The notes: a model not told the origin generated them from the letters alone. A DNA stretch of 64,000 nt from an uncultured Prevotellaceae bacterium (GCA_902794405.1 CADBHI010000011.1:1-64000), one strand, 5' to 3'; counted from the first letter of the stretch, positions 17,706 to 27,662 are shown. Numbers and translations: made by a program.

Positions 17706-18548
17706 ATGACAATAGATCATAAGCTAATACTCAAAGAGGTCGGGGATTATGTCGGCATAACCCTCGGCCTCTTATTGTATACATTCGGCTTCACGGTGTT
17801 CCTGATGCCGTATGAAATCGTGACAGGCGGAGTAGCCGGTATTGGTGCTATCATCTTCTATACCACACACTTCCCCATCAGCTATACCTATCTCTTAATT
17901 AATAGTGTGCTGCTGATTGTAGGCCTGAAGATTCTTGGCTGGAAGTTCCTCACGAAGACCATCTACGCCATCTTCATGCTAACCTTCCTTTTAGGATTGG
18001 CACAGGAGATTATTCCCAAGGACGATGCAGGCAATTTCGTGAGGATATTAGGAGAAGGGCAGAATTTCATGTCGCTGGTTATCGGCTGTATGATGACAGG
18101 TTCAGCTTTGGCCATCGTGTTCCTGAATAACGGTTCAACTGGTGGAGTAGACATTATTGCTGCCTCCGTCAATAAGTTCCGCAATATATCGTTGGGAACC
18201 GTTTTGATATTTCTTGACCTTGTGATTATTGGTTCCTGTCTGTTTATCCCACAGTTTGGCAACGTGATTGAACGCATCCATAAGATTGTGTTTGGATTCT
18301 GCACCATAGTCATTGAGAACTTCATGCTTGACTACGTCATGAACCGTCGTCGCCAATCCGATGGACACGGCTGGTATACAGGTCAGGAACGCAAGATTAT
18401 CTGTTTGTTAGCACGAAAGAGTGAGTCTACCTATATTTTCCGCCTTATCAAGATGATCGACCCTAATGCCTTTGTCTCACAAAGTGCCGTCATCGGCGTC
18501 TATGGCGAAGGATTCGACGAAATGAAAGTGAAGGTGAAGAAGGAATAA
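17706..18548 (+). CDS. YitT family membrane protein
   Basis: A 280-residue protein with five likely membrane helices in residues 12-200 (LGLLLYTFGFTVFLMPYEIV, the GGVAGIGAIIFY turn, VLLIVGLKILGWKFL, AIFMLTFLLGLAQEI, FMSLVIGCMMTGSALAIVFLN) and a soluble C-terminal DUF2179 domain (about 215-280, ending SQSAVIGVYGEGFDEMKVK). The motif NNGSTGGVDIIA is the family hallmark. Transport role unknown. ATG directly abuts the leuS stop, so translation is probably coupled. Confidence 0.85.
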   Translation: MTIDHKLILKEVGDYVGITLGLLLYTFGFTVFLMPYEIVTGGVAGIGAIIFYTTHFPISYTYLLINSVLLIVGLKILGWKFLTKTIYAIFMLTFLLGLAQEIIPKDDAGNFVRILGEGQNFMSLVIGCMMTGSALAIVFLNNGSTGGVDIIAASVNKFRNISLGTVLIFLDLVIIGSCLFIPQFGNVIERIHKIVFGFCTIVIENFMLDYVMNRRRQSDGHGWYTGQERKIICLLARKSESTYIFRLIKMIDPNAFVSQSAVIGVYGEGFDEMKVKVKKE

Positions 18549-18587
18549 AGAAGTTAAGAAGTTAGAGAAGTTAAAGAAGTTAAGAAG
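18549..18587 (+). repeat. Short purine-rich GAAGTTA repeats before rdgB
   Basis: AAGAAGTTAAGAAGTTAGAG and its continuation repeat GAAGTTA four to five times in the 39-bp spacer. It replaces a normal ribosome-binding region and could have grown by slippage. Confidence 0.5.
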
Positions 18588-19163
18588 ATGAAGATAGTAT
18601 TTGCAACCAACAACCAGCATAAGCTGAGTGAAATCCGACAAATACTTGGGGGTAGGGTAGAGGTACTTTCCTTGAACGATATTGGCTGCAACGTCGATAT
18701 CCCAGAAACAGGCTCTACCCTTGAAGAGAATGCCCTGCAAAAGGCCCAGTACGTCTACGACCATTACCACATCGACTGCTTTGCCGATGACACAAGCTTA
18801 GAGGTCGATGCCCTGAACGGTGCCCCAGGCGTATATTCGGCCCGTTATGCCGGCGATGGCCACGACTCTGAAGCCAATATGACCAAACTTCTCAACGAAT
18901 TAGGAGAAAATAACAATCGTAGCGCAAGATTCCGTACTGTTATTGCGTTAATACAACAAGGAGAGGTCCATGAGTTCGAGGGTATCGTCAACGGACAGAT
19001 CATTCGCGAACGTAGGGGAGGGGAGGGCTTCGGCTATGATCCCATATTCCAACCCGACGGCTACGACCAAACCTTTGCAGAGTTAGGACTCGACATCAAG
19101 AACCAAATCAGTCATCGAGCTCGGGCCACTCGCAAGTTTGCGGAATATTTATTAAAGAAGTAA
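18588..19163 (+). CDS. rdgB: XTP/dITP diphosphatase (non-canonical purine NTP pyrophosphatase)
   Basis: A 191-residue house-cleaning enzyme of the HAM1/RdgB family that hydrolyses dITP and XTP so that they are not built into DNA. Conserved FATNNQHKL at residues 4-12 (nucleotide loop), [24 protein letters not shown] (catalytic acidic pair) and the C-terminal [10 protein letters not shown]. Length is normal. Likely co-transcribed from leuS through porZ. Confidence 0.95.
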   Translation: MKIVFATNNQHKLSEIRQILGGRVEVLSLNDIGCNVDIPETGSTLEENALQKAQYVYDHYHIDCFADDTSLEVDALNGAPGVYSARYAGDGHDSEANMTKLLNELGENNNRSARFRTVIALIQQGEVHEFEGIVNGQIIRERRGGEGFGYDPIFQPDGYDQTFAELGLDIKNQISHRARATRKFAEYLLKK

Positions 19164-19165
19164 TC

Positions 19166-21208
19166 ATGATAAGAAGAGTCGCACTCATCACTTTCATTCT
19201 CCTGCAATGTTCCATTCTGTTGGCGCAAGTTGGCACGTGGCGTACCTATATGTCCTACCATGAGCCACAACAGATTGTGAAAGCTGATAACTTACTGTTT
19301 GTACGAGCTTCAAACTCATTATACCAATACAATCTGACAGATCACTCTATCTCTACCTTTGATAAACTGTCAGGACTCAGCGACACCTATATCACCCATA
19401 TTGCCTGGAACAAGAAGGTCAAGCGCCTCATTGCCGTTTACGCAAACTCCAACATCGACCTCATTGATCTTAATGGTAATATCAACAACGTCTCTGCCCT
19501 CTACCGTAAGGCTATGACAGAAGACAAGACCATTAACAACATCTATATCCATGAAGCAAACGCTTACTTAGCTACTGGCTTTGGTGCTGTTAAGATTAAT
19601 ATGGAACGTATGGAGATTAGTGAGTCATACATTCTGAATCAAAATATTGTAGACATAGCCATTAGCGGACAAAACATTTATATCAAAACTGAAAATGGCA
19701 ATATACTTGCATCCCTCACTACTAACAACCTTCAAGACCCACACAACTGGACCGTCACAACTGATGTTTCCCAAAGTGTGTTCGATGATGATAATAGCGC
19801 ATGGGATGACTATCTGCCAACCATACAAACTCTAAAGACTGACGGGCCACTATACAACTACTTCAACCACATGTACTTTAATGGTGGGAAACTCTATTCA
19901 GTAGGAGGTGGATGGCGAGACGGCGGTAATTTCAATCGTCCTGGCTGTGCTCAGATATTCGATAAGAGTACCCAGGAATGGAATGTCATTAGTGACGTGA
20001 AACCTTTTAATGGTCATACATTTGAAGATGCAACCAGTATCGTCTACGACCCTGCAAATGCGAAACACTTCTTTATGAGCACTTGCGGTACTGGTCTCTA
20101 TGAGTTCTTGGATGGTGAGTTAGTAAAAAACCATACAGCCGACAATAGTCCGCTTGTTTCAGCACTTAACCCAGAACAAAATCCCAACAGCTATGTTGAC
20201 TATGTTCGTGTGGATGGTCTTATCTTTGATAATGATGGTACGTTATGGATAACATGCAGCTCAGAGTCAACGCAGAAGGATAATGTATTAAGTTATAATC
20301 CTGCCTCAGGTAACTGGAAAACATACAACGATGATGCATTGAAAAGTGATAAGAAGATACTGACTATCCTGCGTCATCCGATTCTTGATAACAACGGATA
20401 TATCTGGTATGTTAATGATCATCATGCCCATCCTTGTCTGCTACGCATAGACCCAAGGAATGAACAGTTTGTACGCTATGACCGCCACGTTAACCAAGAT
20501 GATAAAAACATAACCCTCTATTATTATCGTGCTGTAATAGAGGACCTTCAAGGCAATATATGGGTAGGAACAGACCAAGGTTTGTTTATGTACACACCTG
20601 AACAGCAAGCCGACAATAAGTTAGGTTTTACTCAGGTAAAAGTACCACGCAATGATGGTTCTGACTTTGCTGACTATCTGTTGGATGGTGTTGATATCAC
20701 AGCTATTGCTATTGACGGAGCAAATCGTAAATGGATAGGTACCAATGGTAATGGCCTGTATCTGATTTCAGCAGACAATATGCAGCAAATAGCCCACTTC
20801 ACTACTGAAAACAGTAAGCTCCTATCCGACAATATTGAGTCGTTGGCTATTGACCAAAGTTCAGGAGAAATATATATTGGCACAGACAATGGTCTCTGCT
20901 CATATCAGACAGATGCTACAGAGGCAGTTACTGAAATGGATAAAGACAATGTCTATGCATATCCTAATCCTGTTACTCCTGAATATACAGGCTTGATTAC
21001 CATTGTAGGATTAACATTGAATGCTGACGTGAAGATACTCTCACCATCAGGAAAACTGATAGCTGAAGGACGCTCCAATGGAGGTACCTTCACTTGGGAT
21101 GGTAATGACAAAAGCGGCAACCGTGTGGCTTCCGGCATCTATATGGTAGTCACAGCAACAAGCAGCGGAGATAAAGGTACCGTCTGTAAAATAGCTATCG
21201 TAAGATAA
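19166..21208 (+). CDS. porZ: Type IX secretion system protein PorZ
   Basis: A 680-residue exported protein. Signal peptide 1-20 (ALITFILLQCSILLAQ). It then has the PorZ-type first beta-propeller, opening VGTWRTYMSYHEPQQIVKAD and including FDKLSGLSDTYITHIAWN and LIAVYANSNIDLIDL, and a second propeller of two-component-regulator type repeats (GNIWVGTDQGLFMYTP, NRKWIGTNGNGLYLIS, GEIYIGTDNGLCSY). The last 80 residues are a type IX sorting domain (VYAYPNPVTPEYTG, GNRVASGIYMVV). In Porphyromonas PorZ is part of the surface attachment complex that hands A-LPS to the sortase. Here it follows rdgB by 2 bp. Confidence 0.85.
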   Translation: MIRRVALITFILLQCSILLAQVGTWRTYMSYHEPQQIVKADNLLFVRASNSLYQYNLTDHSISTFDKLSGLSDTYITHIAWNKKVKRLIAVYANSNIDLIDLNGNINNVSALYRKAMTEDKTINNIYIHEANAYLATGFGAVKINMERMEISESYILNQNIVDIAISGQNIYIKTENGNILASLTTNNLQDPHNWTVTTDVSQSVFDDDNSAWDDYLPTIQTLKTDGPLYNYFNHMYFNGGKLYSVGGGWRDGGNFNRPGCAQIFDKSTQEWNVISDVKPFNGHTFEDATSIVYDPANAKHFFMSTCGTGLYEFLDGELVKNHTADNSPLVSALNPEQNPNSYVDYVRVDGLIFDNDGTLWITCSSESTQKDNVLSYNPASGNWKTYNDDALKSDKKILTILRHPILDNNGYIWYVNDHHAHPCLLRIDPRNEQFVRYDRHVNQDDKNITLYYYRAVIEDLQGNIWVGTDQGLFMYTPEQQADNKLGFTQVKVPRNDGSDFADYLLDGVDITAIAIDGANRKWIGTNGNGLYLISADNMQQIAHFTTENSKLLSDNIESLAIDQSSGEIYIGTDNGLCSYQTDATEAVTEMDKDNVYAYPNPVTPEYTGLITIVGLTLNADVKILSPSGKLIAEGRSNGGTFTWDGNDKSGNRVASGIYMVVTATSSGDKGTVCKIAIVR

Positions 21209-22201
21209 TCAGCTCAATTCCAGCATCCGCTCAATAGGTTTCACGGCCTCTTTGGCTATTTCTGGATCTACTTCAATCTGTGGCCATTCATACTTCAACG
21301 TATTGTAAACCTTCAATAGCGTATTCATCTTCATATACTGACACTCGTTACAGCTGCATTCCAGGCCGCTCTCAGAGATTTCTGGTGGAACGGGTATAAA
21401 CTCCTTATCAGGACACGTTCGCTGCATCTCGTGCAAAATACCAGCCTCTGTAGCCACAATAAACTGTGTTGCGCAGTTCTGCTGCGCAAACTGCAGCATC
21501 GTTGCCGTACTGCCCTTTACATCTGCCAATGCCAATACAGGCCCTTTACACTCCAAATGAGCCATCACTACTGCATCAGGATATTGCTTCTTCAGTTCTA
21601 CAATCTTAGTGGCTGAGAAACGCTCATGCACATGACAGCCTCCATTCCAAAGCAACATCTCACGACCTGTTACCTCATTAATATAGTTGCCTAAATTATA
21701 GTCAGGTCCAAAAATAAACTTTCCATCCTCAGGCAACTGATCAACCACCTTCTTGGCATTACCCGAAGTAACTACCACATCAGTTAAAGCCTTAACAGCA
21801 GCTGTTGTGTTGACATAGCTGATAACTTGATAGCCAGGATGCTCATCCTTGAATTTCTTCAAGTCTTCTGCCCTACAAGAATCAGCCAATGAACAGCCAG
21901 CATTAAGGTCAGGACATAGCACTTTCTTTTCAGGTGATAATAGCTTACAGGTCTCAGCCATAAAGTGAACACCACACATCACCATCATCTGAGCGTCTGT
22001 CTCTGCTGCCTTACGAGCTAAGGCTAAAGAGTCGCCAACAAAGTCAGCCACATCCTGAATATCACCTATTGTATAATAGTGTGCCAGAATAATAGCATTC
22101 TTCTCCTTACACATTCTGCGTATTTCAGCCTTCAGGTCAATATTCTCGTTAGCAGGTTCATCAATAAAACCTTGTTCTGTCCACTTCTTTTTCAACATCA
22201 T
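21209..22201 (-). CDS. nadA: Quinolinate synthase
   Basis: A 330-residue enzyme that condenses iminoaspartate with dihydroxyacetone phosphate in NAD synthesis, using a [4Fe-4S] cluster. Triplicate-domain landmarks: AHYYTIGDIQDVADFVGDSL, MVMCGVHFMAETCKLLSP, NTTAAVKALTDVVVTSGNA, GGCHVHERF and the C-terminal ECQYMKMNTL; the cluster cysteines are in the second, fourth and fifth. Start MMLKKKW; either Met is possible. The stop codon abuts the porZ stop (no gap between convergent genes). nadB and nadC are not in the window. A TAAATTTGC box (22409-22417) with TTTG (22440-22443) upstream would give a 200-nt leader through the DnaA-box region. Confidence 0.95.
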   Translation of the reverse strand: MMLKKKWTEQGFIDEPANENIDLKAEIRRMCKEKNAIILAHYYTIGDIQDVADFVGDSLALARKAAETDAQMMVMCGVHFMAETCKLLSPEKKVLCPDLNAGCSLADSCRAEDLKKFKDEHPGYQVISYVNTTAAVKALTDVVVTSGNAKKVVDQLPEDGKFIFGPDYNLGNYINEVTGREMLLWNGGCHVHERFSATKIVELKKQYPDAVVMAHLECKGPVLALADVKGSTATMLQFAQQNCATQFIVATEAGILHEMQRTCPDKEFIPVPPEISESGLECSCNECQYMKMNTLLKVYNTLKYEWPQIEVDPEIAKEAVKPIERMLELS

Positions 22202-22204
22202 ATT

Positions 22205-22590
22205 ATTATCTTCTTTTTTTCTTTTTCTTTTTTTTTAAAAAATGAAATGATAAGGATGATACGGCGTTCATAAGTTTAAATCTTTTCGTTAAATAGCTTG
22301 CCAGATAGTTTATCCACCCGTGAGATTGTAGTTATCACACCTATTGTGAATACTAACTTACTGACTTGTCGAACGCTTCAGTATTTATCCACAAATTCCA
22401 TTTTCGGTGCAAATTTAATAAGTTTATATCTTTTTCTATCAAAAAATCGTGGAAAACTTAAGAAAAACACGTAAATTAGTACGTGGATATCCTCATTGAA
22501 AAGAAATACATTGTAAAATCCACTATTTATTCCACCGTTATCCACATACTTATCCACAACGTTTTTCATAGTTATCCACATATTTGGTGG
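22205..22590. other. oriC: DnaA-box cluster with A+T-rich tract: candidate chromosomal origin (oriC)
   Basis: Four perfect TTATCCACA boxes at 22385-22393, 22538-22546, 22550-22558 and 22572-22580, all on the + strand. Weaker boxes are TTATCCACC (22310-22318) and ATATCCACG (22482-22490, minus strand). Next to them are a T-tract region (22205-22238) and an A/T-rich stretch (22411-22446) that could unwind. The last two boxes reach into the 3' end of the helicase gene. All genes from 25.9 to 51.0 kb point away from this spot. Bacteroidetes origins need not be near dnaA. The alternative is chance or a dnaA-regulated promoter. Confidence 0.55.
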
Positions 22591-25500
22591 AAGCAATCAA
22601 TTGCTTGAATATAGCATTACGACAAAGTAGCGTAGCATTGCCTGTCATTATAAGCTGCTTTCTGGCACGAGTAATAGCTACATTTAGCTTACGGTCTATC
22701 GTGCGACCTTCTTCAATAAAACAGTTGGAAGTCAGGAAATCAAGTTGATAAGGTCTGCTGACAGTAAACGAATAGATGATGACATCACGTTGTGAACCTT
22801 GATACCGTTCAACCGTATCAATAGATATTTGTTCTAACTGATGTAGCTTCAGCTTTTCTATTTCCTGTCGAATCATTGCTATTTGATTACGATATGGTAC
22901 AATGACGCCTACGGTTTTATCTGGGTTGAAGCTATCACCATAAAAACGATGTATTCGATAGAGCAGATCAGCTACAATACGGGCCTCTGCTGGATTTGTC
23001 TTATCAGAGAAATTGGTATCTTCGGTTATTCCGTTTTGTTGAGGGTTTTCGGAATGGATAAACAGTAATCGATTTTGCTTCAACAAATCGTCGACAACAT
23101 CATTTGACTCTAAGTCATAATGAAGTGAGGTATCTGTCTGATGCTTTAAAGGTACAGGTTCCAGATGTTCATTGGGATAGAACATGAGATTAGGAAAGGC
23201 AGCAATATCAGGATGCATGCGACCTTGCTTGCGCAAAATACCTATAAACTGACTACGCTGACAATGCCGTTCCCAATGCAATAAGCGTTCGAACAGCGAT
23301 TGTCTACAATTAGTAATACCAATAGCAGTTAGTAATGGATGATCAACAAGTGACTCTTCTTCACTCTGCTGTACAACGGCAGGCAGCTGTTTGTGATCTC
23401 CAATGAGTATGAATCGCTTAATGCTGTCACTAATGAGCAGACCTACGAGGCCTGGTTCAAGTATCTGGGATGCTTCGTCAACGATACAGAGCGTGAAGTT
23501 TTTCAGTTGGAAAATGAAAGGTCGGGCCTGTAGCATAGAGGTGGTACCTACTACGATGGAAACTGTTTCCATGTATTGCCTGATGTCGTCGAGCTTGGCA
23601 TTTTCACTAAGTTTGTTTTCCAGCAAATGACTCTTGAAACGAGGGTCACACGAAGTCTCGTTTCCTATACGCAGATAGTCGCGACCTGCATCGTCGAGCA
23701 TGGCACATATCTCGTCAACAGCACGGTTGGTATAGCTCATTAGCAGCAAATCACCCTCTGCTTCCTCTACCATAAATCGCAGGGCCATCGATGTCTTACC
23801 TGTTCCTGGAGGACCAATAAGCAGGAAATAGTCACGGCTCTGTTTGGCTCTCAGCAATACGTCGTCATAGTCAGGATGGTATGAACGTGAAAGACGGAGT
23901 GATGTATCAGCCTCAGGCTTTCTTCCACCTAATAGCAACGCACGCTTTCTATCATTTGAGGTAATGAACTGGTGAAGGCTCTTGATGGCACTTGTGGTAT
24001 TCATATCACTGGCGGCGTGCTCGATGGCCCACTTGTCCTGACTCATGGGATCAAAACCCTGTTGCTTGTCATTATATCTGACCTTTATGCTTTTACTGCT
24101 GATACTTTCTATCGTACCTTTATATAATATAGCGCTCCTTACGTCAGGTTCCTTATCATAATTATAGACGTAAACCATATCACCTCGACGAAAGTTCAGG
24201 GTAGCTGACAGCTGTCCGTTGAGTATGATATTGCCTGTTTCTAGTTTCTCAGTCAATGGCATATTCCATAAATCGCTTACAGCACCGCCTTGACCCTCCT
24301 GTCGTCCCTCCTTTTGAAGCAGCTGTTCGCGATAGATGAAGGTTAGCATCCGTTCGTAGTAGGCACGTTCGGTGGGATTGAGAATTGTGAGTTGAGCGTT
24401 GAGGGTAGAGAGTGATGGTTCCACATAACGGTGGAAATAGCCGTCGCGCTCTACACCTTTGAATACGACGTCAGTACGGAGTAGGGGTAGTATCCGTCCA
24501 AAACCCTCACGGGCTATTAGCAGTTCTGTAGCAACTATCTGGTTGCGCAGACGAATGGCCTCATGAAACAACTCACGATAGAAGTTAACGTAGAGCAGTC
24601 CCTTGGCAGCAGGATAGCGTGAATAAAGCAATCGGATGTCCACTTGATTATCGGATCGTCCGAAGTTATAGCGAAGAATACCGTAATATAATAGCAACTG
24701 TACGTAGTGCTCTTCCTTGTGTTTGATACCTTGAGTATTAAGTTCCAGGTTATAGTTCTTACCTGACTTTTGCTCCACAAGCAGCCTCATGTCGCTGGTC
24801 ATAAGGTCTACACGTCCCTGTATTCCCAAGCGTTCACATACAAATGAAGGTTCTAAGAGTGCCTTCGAACGATCATAGTCCTTATCGAACAGCTGATTGA
24901 CAGTTTCCTTGATGTGATTCGACTGTTTCTGTGCATCATCTATGAACTGCCGACTGTTGAAGTCTTCACAAGTAGTAAACTGTAGCACCTGTTCGCGGAA
25001 GAAGGTGTTCATGGTGTTGCTCAACGAATAGTTGTTGTCCTCCCAAATGATGTCGTCGAGTGCTGCACCTGCAAAATTACCTAAGAGCATTGCCTGTGAA
25101 TTGCCGCGAGGACGTAGTCGCTCTGTAGTGTAGAGTAGGGGATGATGTCCATAGTTGCCCTGAAAACAGCGGGCTATGTTTGAGATGTCAAGAAGGAAAT
25201 CAGGTTCCACAACGATGAGGCCAGGAGTAACCTGACTGACGGTTGCTGACTTGTCAACATGATTGTCCAATAGATTCAGTTGCATACCTTTTCGCAGTAT
25301 CTTAATAAGGTACGCGTGATTCGTATAGTCTACTTCAATGGGCTCTCCTTCAACTGTATCGGCAAGAATGTTTTGTTCGTCGTAGTTGGTAACAATGCAA
25401 CGGATATAGCTGGCATTCACAGCCTGGAATAACTTGGTGCTGGTAACATGATGTGGAATCAGCCTCACCAGCGCGTCAGGAATATCGGCTTTGAAGACAG

Positions 25501-25801
25501 CAGATATAAACTGTGCCAAAGCTCTGACATCCTGCATCCACTCTTCTTGACTTAGTATTTCAGTATGGTTCGAATGGCGACGCATCTGCTGAACGGCAGC
25601 CCTGAGGCCTTTAGTCATTCCGCAACGTTTCGTCAGATAGTCAACTTGTGAGAATAAATTGCCAAAAGCCATCTCTGATGACTGCATACCACCAGCACAG
25701 CACAGTACCAATGTTTCGTGCATAAAGCGGTTTGAGGCTGCCGAAGGTTCACTTGTTGCCAGCTCCACACATCGTCCAAACAGTTCGTCTACACTTATCA
25801 T
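22550..25801 (-). CDS. Dna2-like superfamily 1 helicase with PD-(D/E)XK nuclease domain
   Basis: A 1083-residue protein. Residues about 320-370 carry a Cas4/RecB-type nuclease core (GRVDLM, LLVEQKSGK, then HYVQLLLYYGIL). The C-terminal half is an SF1B helicase with Walker A GPPGTGKTS (about 663), Walker B VDEASQILEPGL (about 767), GDHKQLPAV, a VERYQGSQRDV motif V and the final RKLNVAITRARKQL motif VI. This order is that of Dna2, which trims 5' flaps and resects ends; in bacteria the role is unproven. I take the ATG at 25801; the longer frame starts with TTG inside the -7 promoter box. Its last codons overlap two DnaA boxes. Confidence 0.8.
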   Translation of the reverse strand: MISVDELFGRCVELATSEPSAASNRFMHETLVLCCAGGMQSSEMAFGNLFSQVDYLTKRCGMTKGLRAAVQQMRRHSNHTEILSQEEWMQDVRALAQFISAVFKADIPDALVRLIPHHVTSTKLFQAVNASYIRCIVTNYDEQNILADTVEGEPIEVDYTNHAYLIKILRKGMQLNLLDNHVDKSATVSQVTPGLIVVEPDFLLDISNIARCFQGNYGHHPLLYTTERLRPRGNSQAMLLGNFAGAALDDIIWEDNNYSLSNTMNTFFREQVLQFTTCEDFNSRQFIDDAQKQSNHIKETVNQLFDKDYDRSKALLEPSFVCERLGIQGRVDLMTSDMRLLVEQKSGKNYNLELNTQGIKHKEEHYVQLLLYYGILRYNFGRSDNQVDIRLLYSRYPAAKGLLYVNFYRELFHEAIRLRNQIVATELLIAREGFGRILPLLRTDVVFKGVERDGYFHRYVEPSLSTLNAQLTILNPTERAYYERMLTFIYREQLLQKEGRQEGQGGAVSDLWNMPLTEKLETGNIILNGQLSATLNFRRGDMVYVYNYDKEPDVRSAILYKGTIESISSKSIKVRYNDKQQGFDPMSQDKWAIEHAASDMNTTSAIKSLHQFITSNDRKRALLLGGRKPEADTSLRLSRSYHPDYDDVLLRAKQSRDYFLLIGPPGTGKTSMALRFMVEEAEGDLLLMSYTNRAVDEICAMLDDAGRDYLRIGNETSCDPRFKSHLLENKLSENAKLDDIRQYMETVSIVVGTTSMLQARPFIFQLKNFTLCIVDEASQILEPGLVGLLISDSIKRFILIGDHKQLPAVVQQSEEESLVDHPLLTAIGITNCRQSLFERLLHWERHCQRSQFIGILRKQGRMHPDIAAFPNLMFYPNEHLEPVPLKHQTDTSLHYDLESNDVVDDLLKQNRLLFIHSENPQQNGITEDTNFSDKTNPAEARIVADLLYRIHRFYGDSFNPDKTVGVIVPYRNQIAMIRQEIEKLKLHQLEQISIDTVERYQGSQRDVIIYSFTVSRPYQLDFLTSNCFIEEGRTIDRKLNVAITRARKQLIMTGNATLLCRNAIFKQLIASTKYVDNYEKRCG

Positions 25802-25806
25802 ACGGC

Positions 25807-25815
25807 GCAAAGATA
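25807..25815 (-). promoter_or_regulatory. -7 element of the helicase-nuclease gene
   Basis: TATCTTTGC on the minus strand, ending only 5 bp before the ATG at 25801. If used, the mRNA is leaderless or nearly so. It decides against the upstream TTG start. Confidence 0.5.
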
Positions 25816-25852
25816 AGACTTTTCTTTGGATAATTCAACTTTTTTCTGTTCT

Positions 25853-25888
25853 TTTGCAAATAAAGTCGAAAAAAAAATGTATCTTTGC
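25853..25888 (+). promoter_or_regulatory. Promoter of the DEAD-box helicase gene
   Basis: TTTG (25853-25856), 23-bp spacer and TATCTTTGC (25880-25888). The ATG follows after 7 bp, so the leader would be very short. Confidence 0.55.
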
Positions 25889-25895
25889 AAGCAAT

Positions 25896-27656
25896 ATGAA
25901 GACATTTGAAGAATTGGGTATCAGCGAGGAGATACGCCGTGCCATAGACGAGATGGGATTTGTACAGCCCATGCCTGTACAGGAGGCAGTCATACCTTAC
26001 TTGCTTCAGCAGCGACGTGATGTGATAGCGTTGGCACAGACTGGAACGGGTAAGACAGCGGCATTTGGTATTCCTTTGTTGCAACGAATGGATAGTAAGC
26101 AGCGTCAGACACAGGCTTTGGTGCTGTCGCCGACACGCGAACTGTGTCTCCAGATAGCTGACGATCTGCGTGATTTTGGCCGCTACATGGACGACATCCA
26201 TGTGGAAGCCGTCTATGGTGGTGCTGCCATTGAGCCACAGATGAGAACCCTCAAGAAGGGTGCTCAGGTAATTGTGGCTACGCCTGGACGACTCATTGAC
26301 TTGAAGAATCGTGGCTATGCCCATTTGGAGGATGTTACAAACATTGTGCTCGACGAAGCTGACGAGATGCTGAACATGGGCTTCTCGGAGGCTATCAATG
26401 AGATTTTCGAATCGCTTTCTGCTGATCATAACACGCTGATGTTCTCGGCTACGATGAGTCGTGAGGTGGAGCGTGTGGCCAAGCAGTACCTGAAGGATTA
26501 TGAAACCATTGTCGTCGGAAGCCGTAATGAGGGAGCTGAAAACGTCAACCACATCTATTATATGGTGCAGGCGAAGGACAAGTACCTGGCCTTGAAGCGC
26601 ATCGTAGACTACTACCCCAAGATTTTCGCCATCATCTTCTGTCGTACGAAGTTAGAGACTCAAGAGGTAGCCGACAAGCTGATTCGCGATGGCTACAATG
26701 CTGAGGCCCTGCATGGTGACCTTTCTCAGCAACAACGCGACCTGACGATGCAGAAGTTCCGTCAGCATACCGTTCAGTTGCTTGTAGCTACCGATGTGGC
26801 TGCACGTGGCTTGGATGTCGAAGATTTGACGCATGTCATCAACTTCGGCCTGCCTGACGATATTGAGAACTATACCCATCGCAGTGGTCGTACGGGTCGT
26901 GCCGGCAAGAAGGGTACCAGTATCAGCATTGTTCACTCGAAGGAGAAACATAAGATACGTAATATTGAGAAGGAGATTGGCAAGAAGTTTGTGGAAGCAG
27001 AAATACCCAATGCCGAGGAAATCTGCAAGAAGCAGCTTTACAAGGTGATGGATCAAATCGTAAAGACTGACGTGGATGACGAGGAAATCGCTCCGTTCAT
27101 CAACGACATCAACCGCTACTTCGAATACATCGACAAGGAGGAAATCATTAAGAAGATTGTGTCTTTGGAGTTTGGCAAGTTCCTGGCTTATTATGCCGAT
27201 GCACCAGAGATTGAGAAACCTGTTGCCGACAAGCATGAGAAGAAGCCGCAGACAGATCGTCAGAAACTACAAAACAAGGCTTCGAAAGGATTTAAGCGAC
27301 TCTTTATCAATTTGGGCAAGAAGGACGGTTTCTTCCCTGGCGTACTGATGCAGACGTTAAATCGTTATGTTGGCGGTCGCCAGGAGGTAGGCCACATTGA
27401 CCTGCTTGACACGATTTCATACTTTGAAGTGCCTGAGCGTGATGCTCGCAAGGTCATGACGCAGCTGACGGGTATCCGCTTCAAGGGTCGCCAGGTGCGT
27501 TGCAATGATGCTGAAGAAATACGTCCACAAAGCAAGCCTCGTCCACAACGTCAGGAGCGTGTGCCAGACAGGAAGAAGGCATCGCATCAACTGAAGGGCG
27601 ATATTCCTGACTTCTCTGAAGAGGGTTGGGCTCGTCGTCGTCCCAAGAAAAAATAG
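25896..27656 (+). CDS. DEAD-box ATP-dependent RNA helicase with DbpA-type C-terminal domain
   Basis: A 586-residue RNA helicase starting MKTFEELGISEEIRRAI; the in-frame extension upstream crosses the promoter. Motifs in order: Q motif (FVQPMPVQEAVIP), I AQTGTGKTAA (about 45-54), II VLDEADEM (about 151), III SATMS, V ATDVAARGLDV, VI HRSGRTGRAG. A DbpA-like RNA-binding fold follows (about 455-535: FKRLFINLGKKDGFFPGVL, GRQEVGHIDLLDTISYFEVP), and then a basic Arg/Lys/Pro tail. Such proteins (DeaD/CshA/DbpA) help assemble ribosomes and degrade mRNA, often in the cold. Confidence 0.9.
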   Translation: MKTFEELGISEEIRRAIDEMGFVQPMPVQEAVIPYLLQQRRDVIALAQTGTGKTAAFGIPLLQRMDSKQRQTQALVLSPTRELCLQIADDLRDFGRYMDDIHVEAVYGGAAIEPQMRTLKKGAQVIVATPGRLIDLKNRGYAHLEDVTNIVLDEADEMLNMGFSEAINEIFESLSADHNTLMFSATMSREVERVAKQYLKDYETIVVGSRNEGAENVNHIYYMVQAKDKYLALKRIVDYYPKIFAIIFCRTKLETQEVADKLIRDGYNAEALHGDLSQQQRDLTMQKFRQHTVQLLVATDVAARGLDVEDLTHVINFGLPDDIENYTHRSGRTGRAGKKGTSISIVHSKEKHKIRNIEKEIGKKFVEAEIPNAEEICKKQLYKVMDQIVKTDVDDEEIAPFINDINRYFEYIDKEEIIKKIVSLEFGKFLAYYADAPEIEKPVADKHEKKPQTDRQKLQNKASKGFKRLFINLGKKDGFFPGVLMQTLNRYVGGRQEVGHIDLLDTISYFEVPERDARKVMTQLTGIRFKGRQVRCNDAEEIRPQSKPRPQRQERVPDRKKASHQLKGDIPDFSEEGWARRRPKKK

Positions 27657-27662
27657 TAGAAT

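Noticed and set aside
25659..25895. 79-codon N-terminal extension of the DEAD-box helicase
   Set aside because: It overlaps the divergent helicase-nuclease gene and lies upstream of the promoter; the family starts at MKTFEELG.
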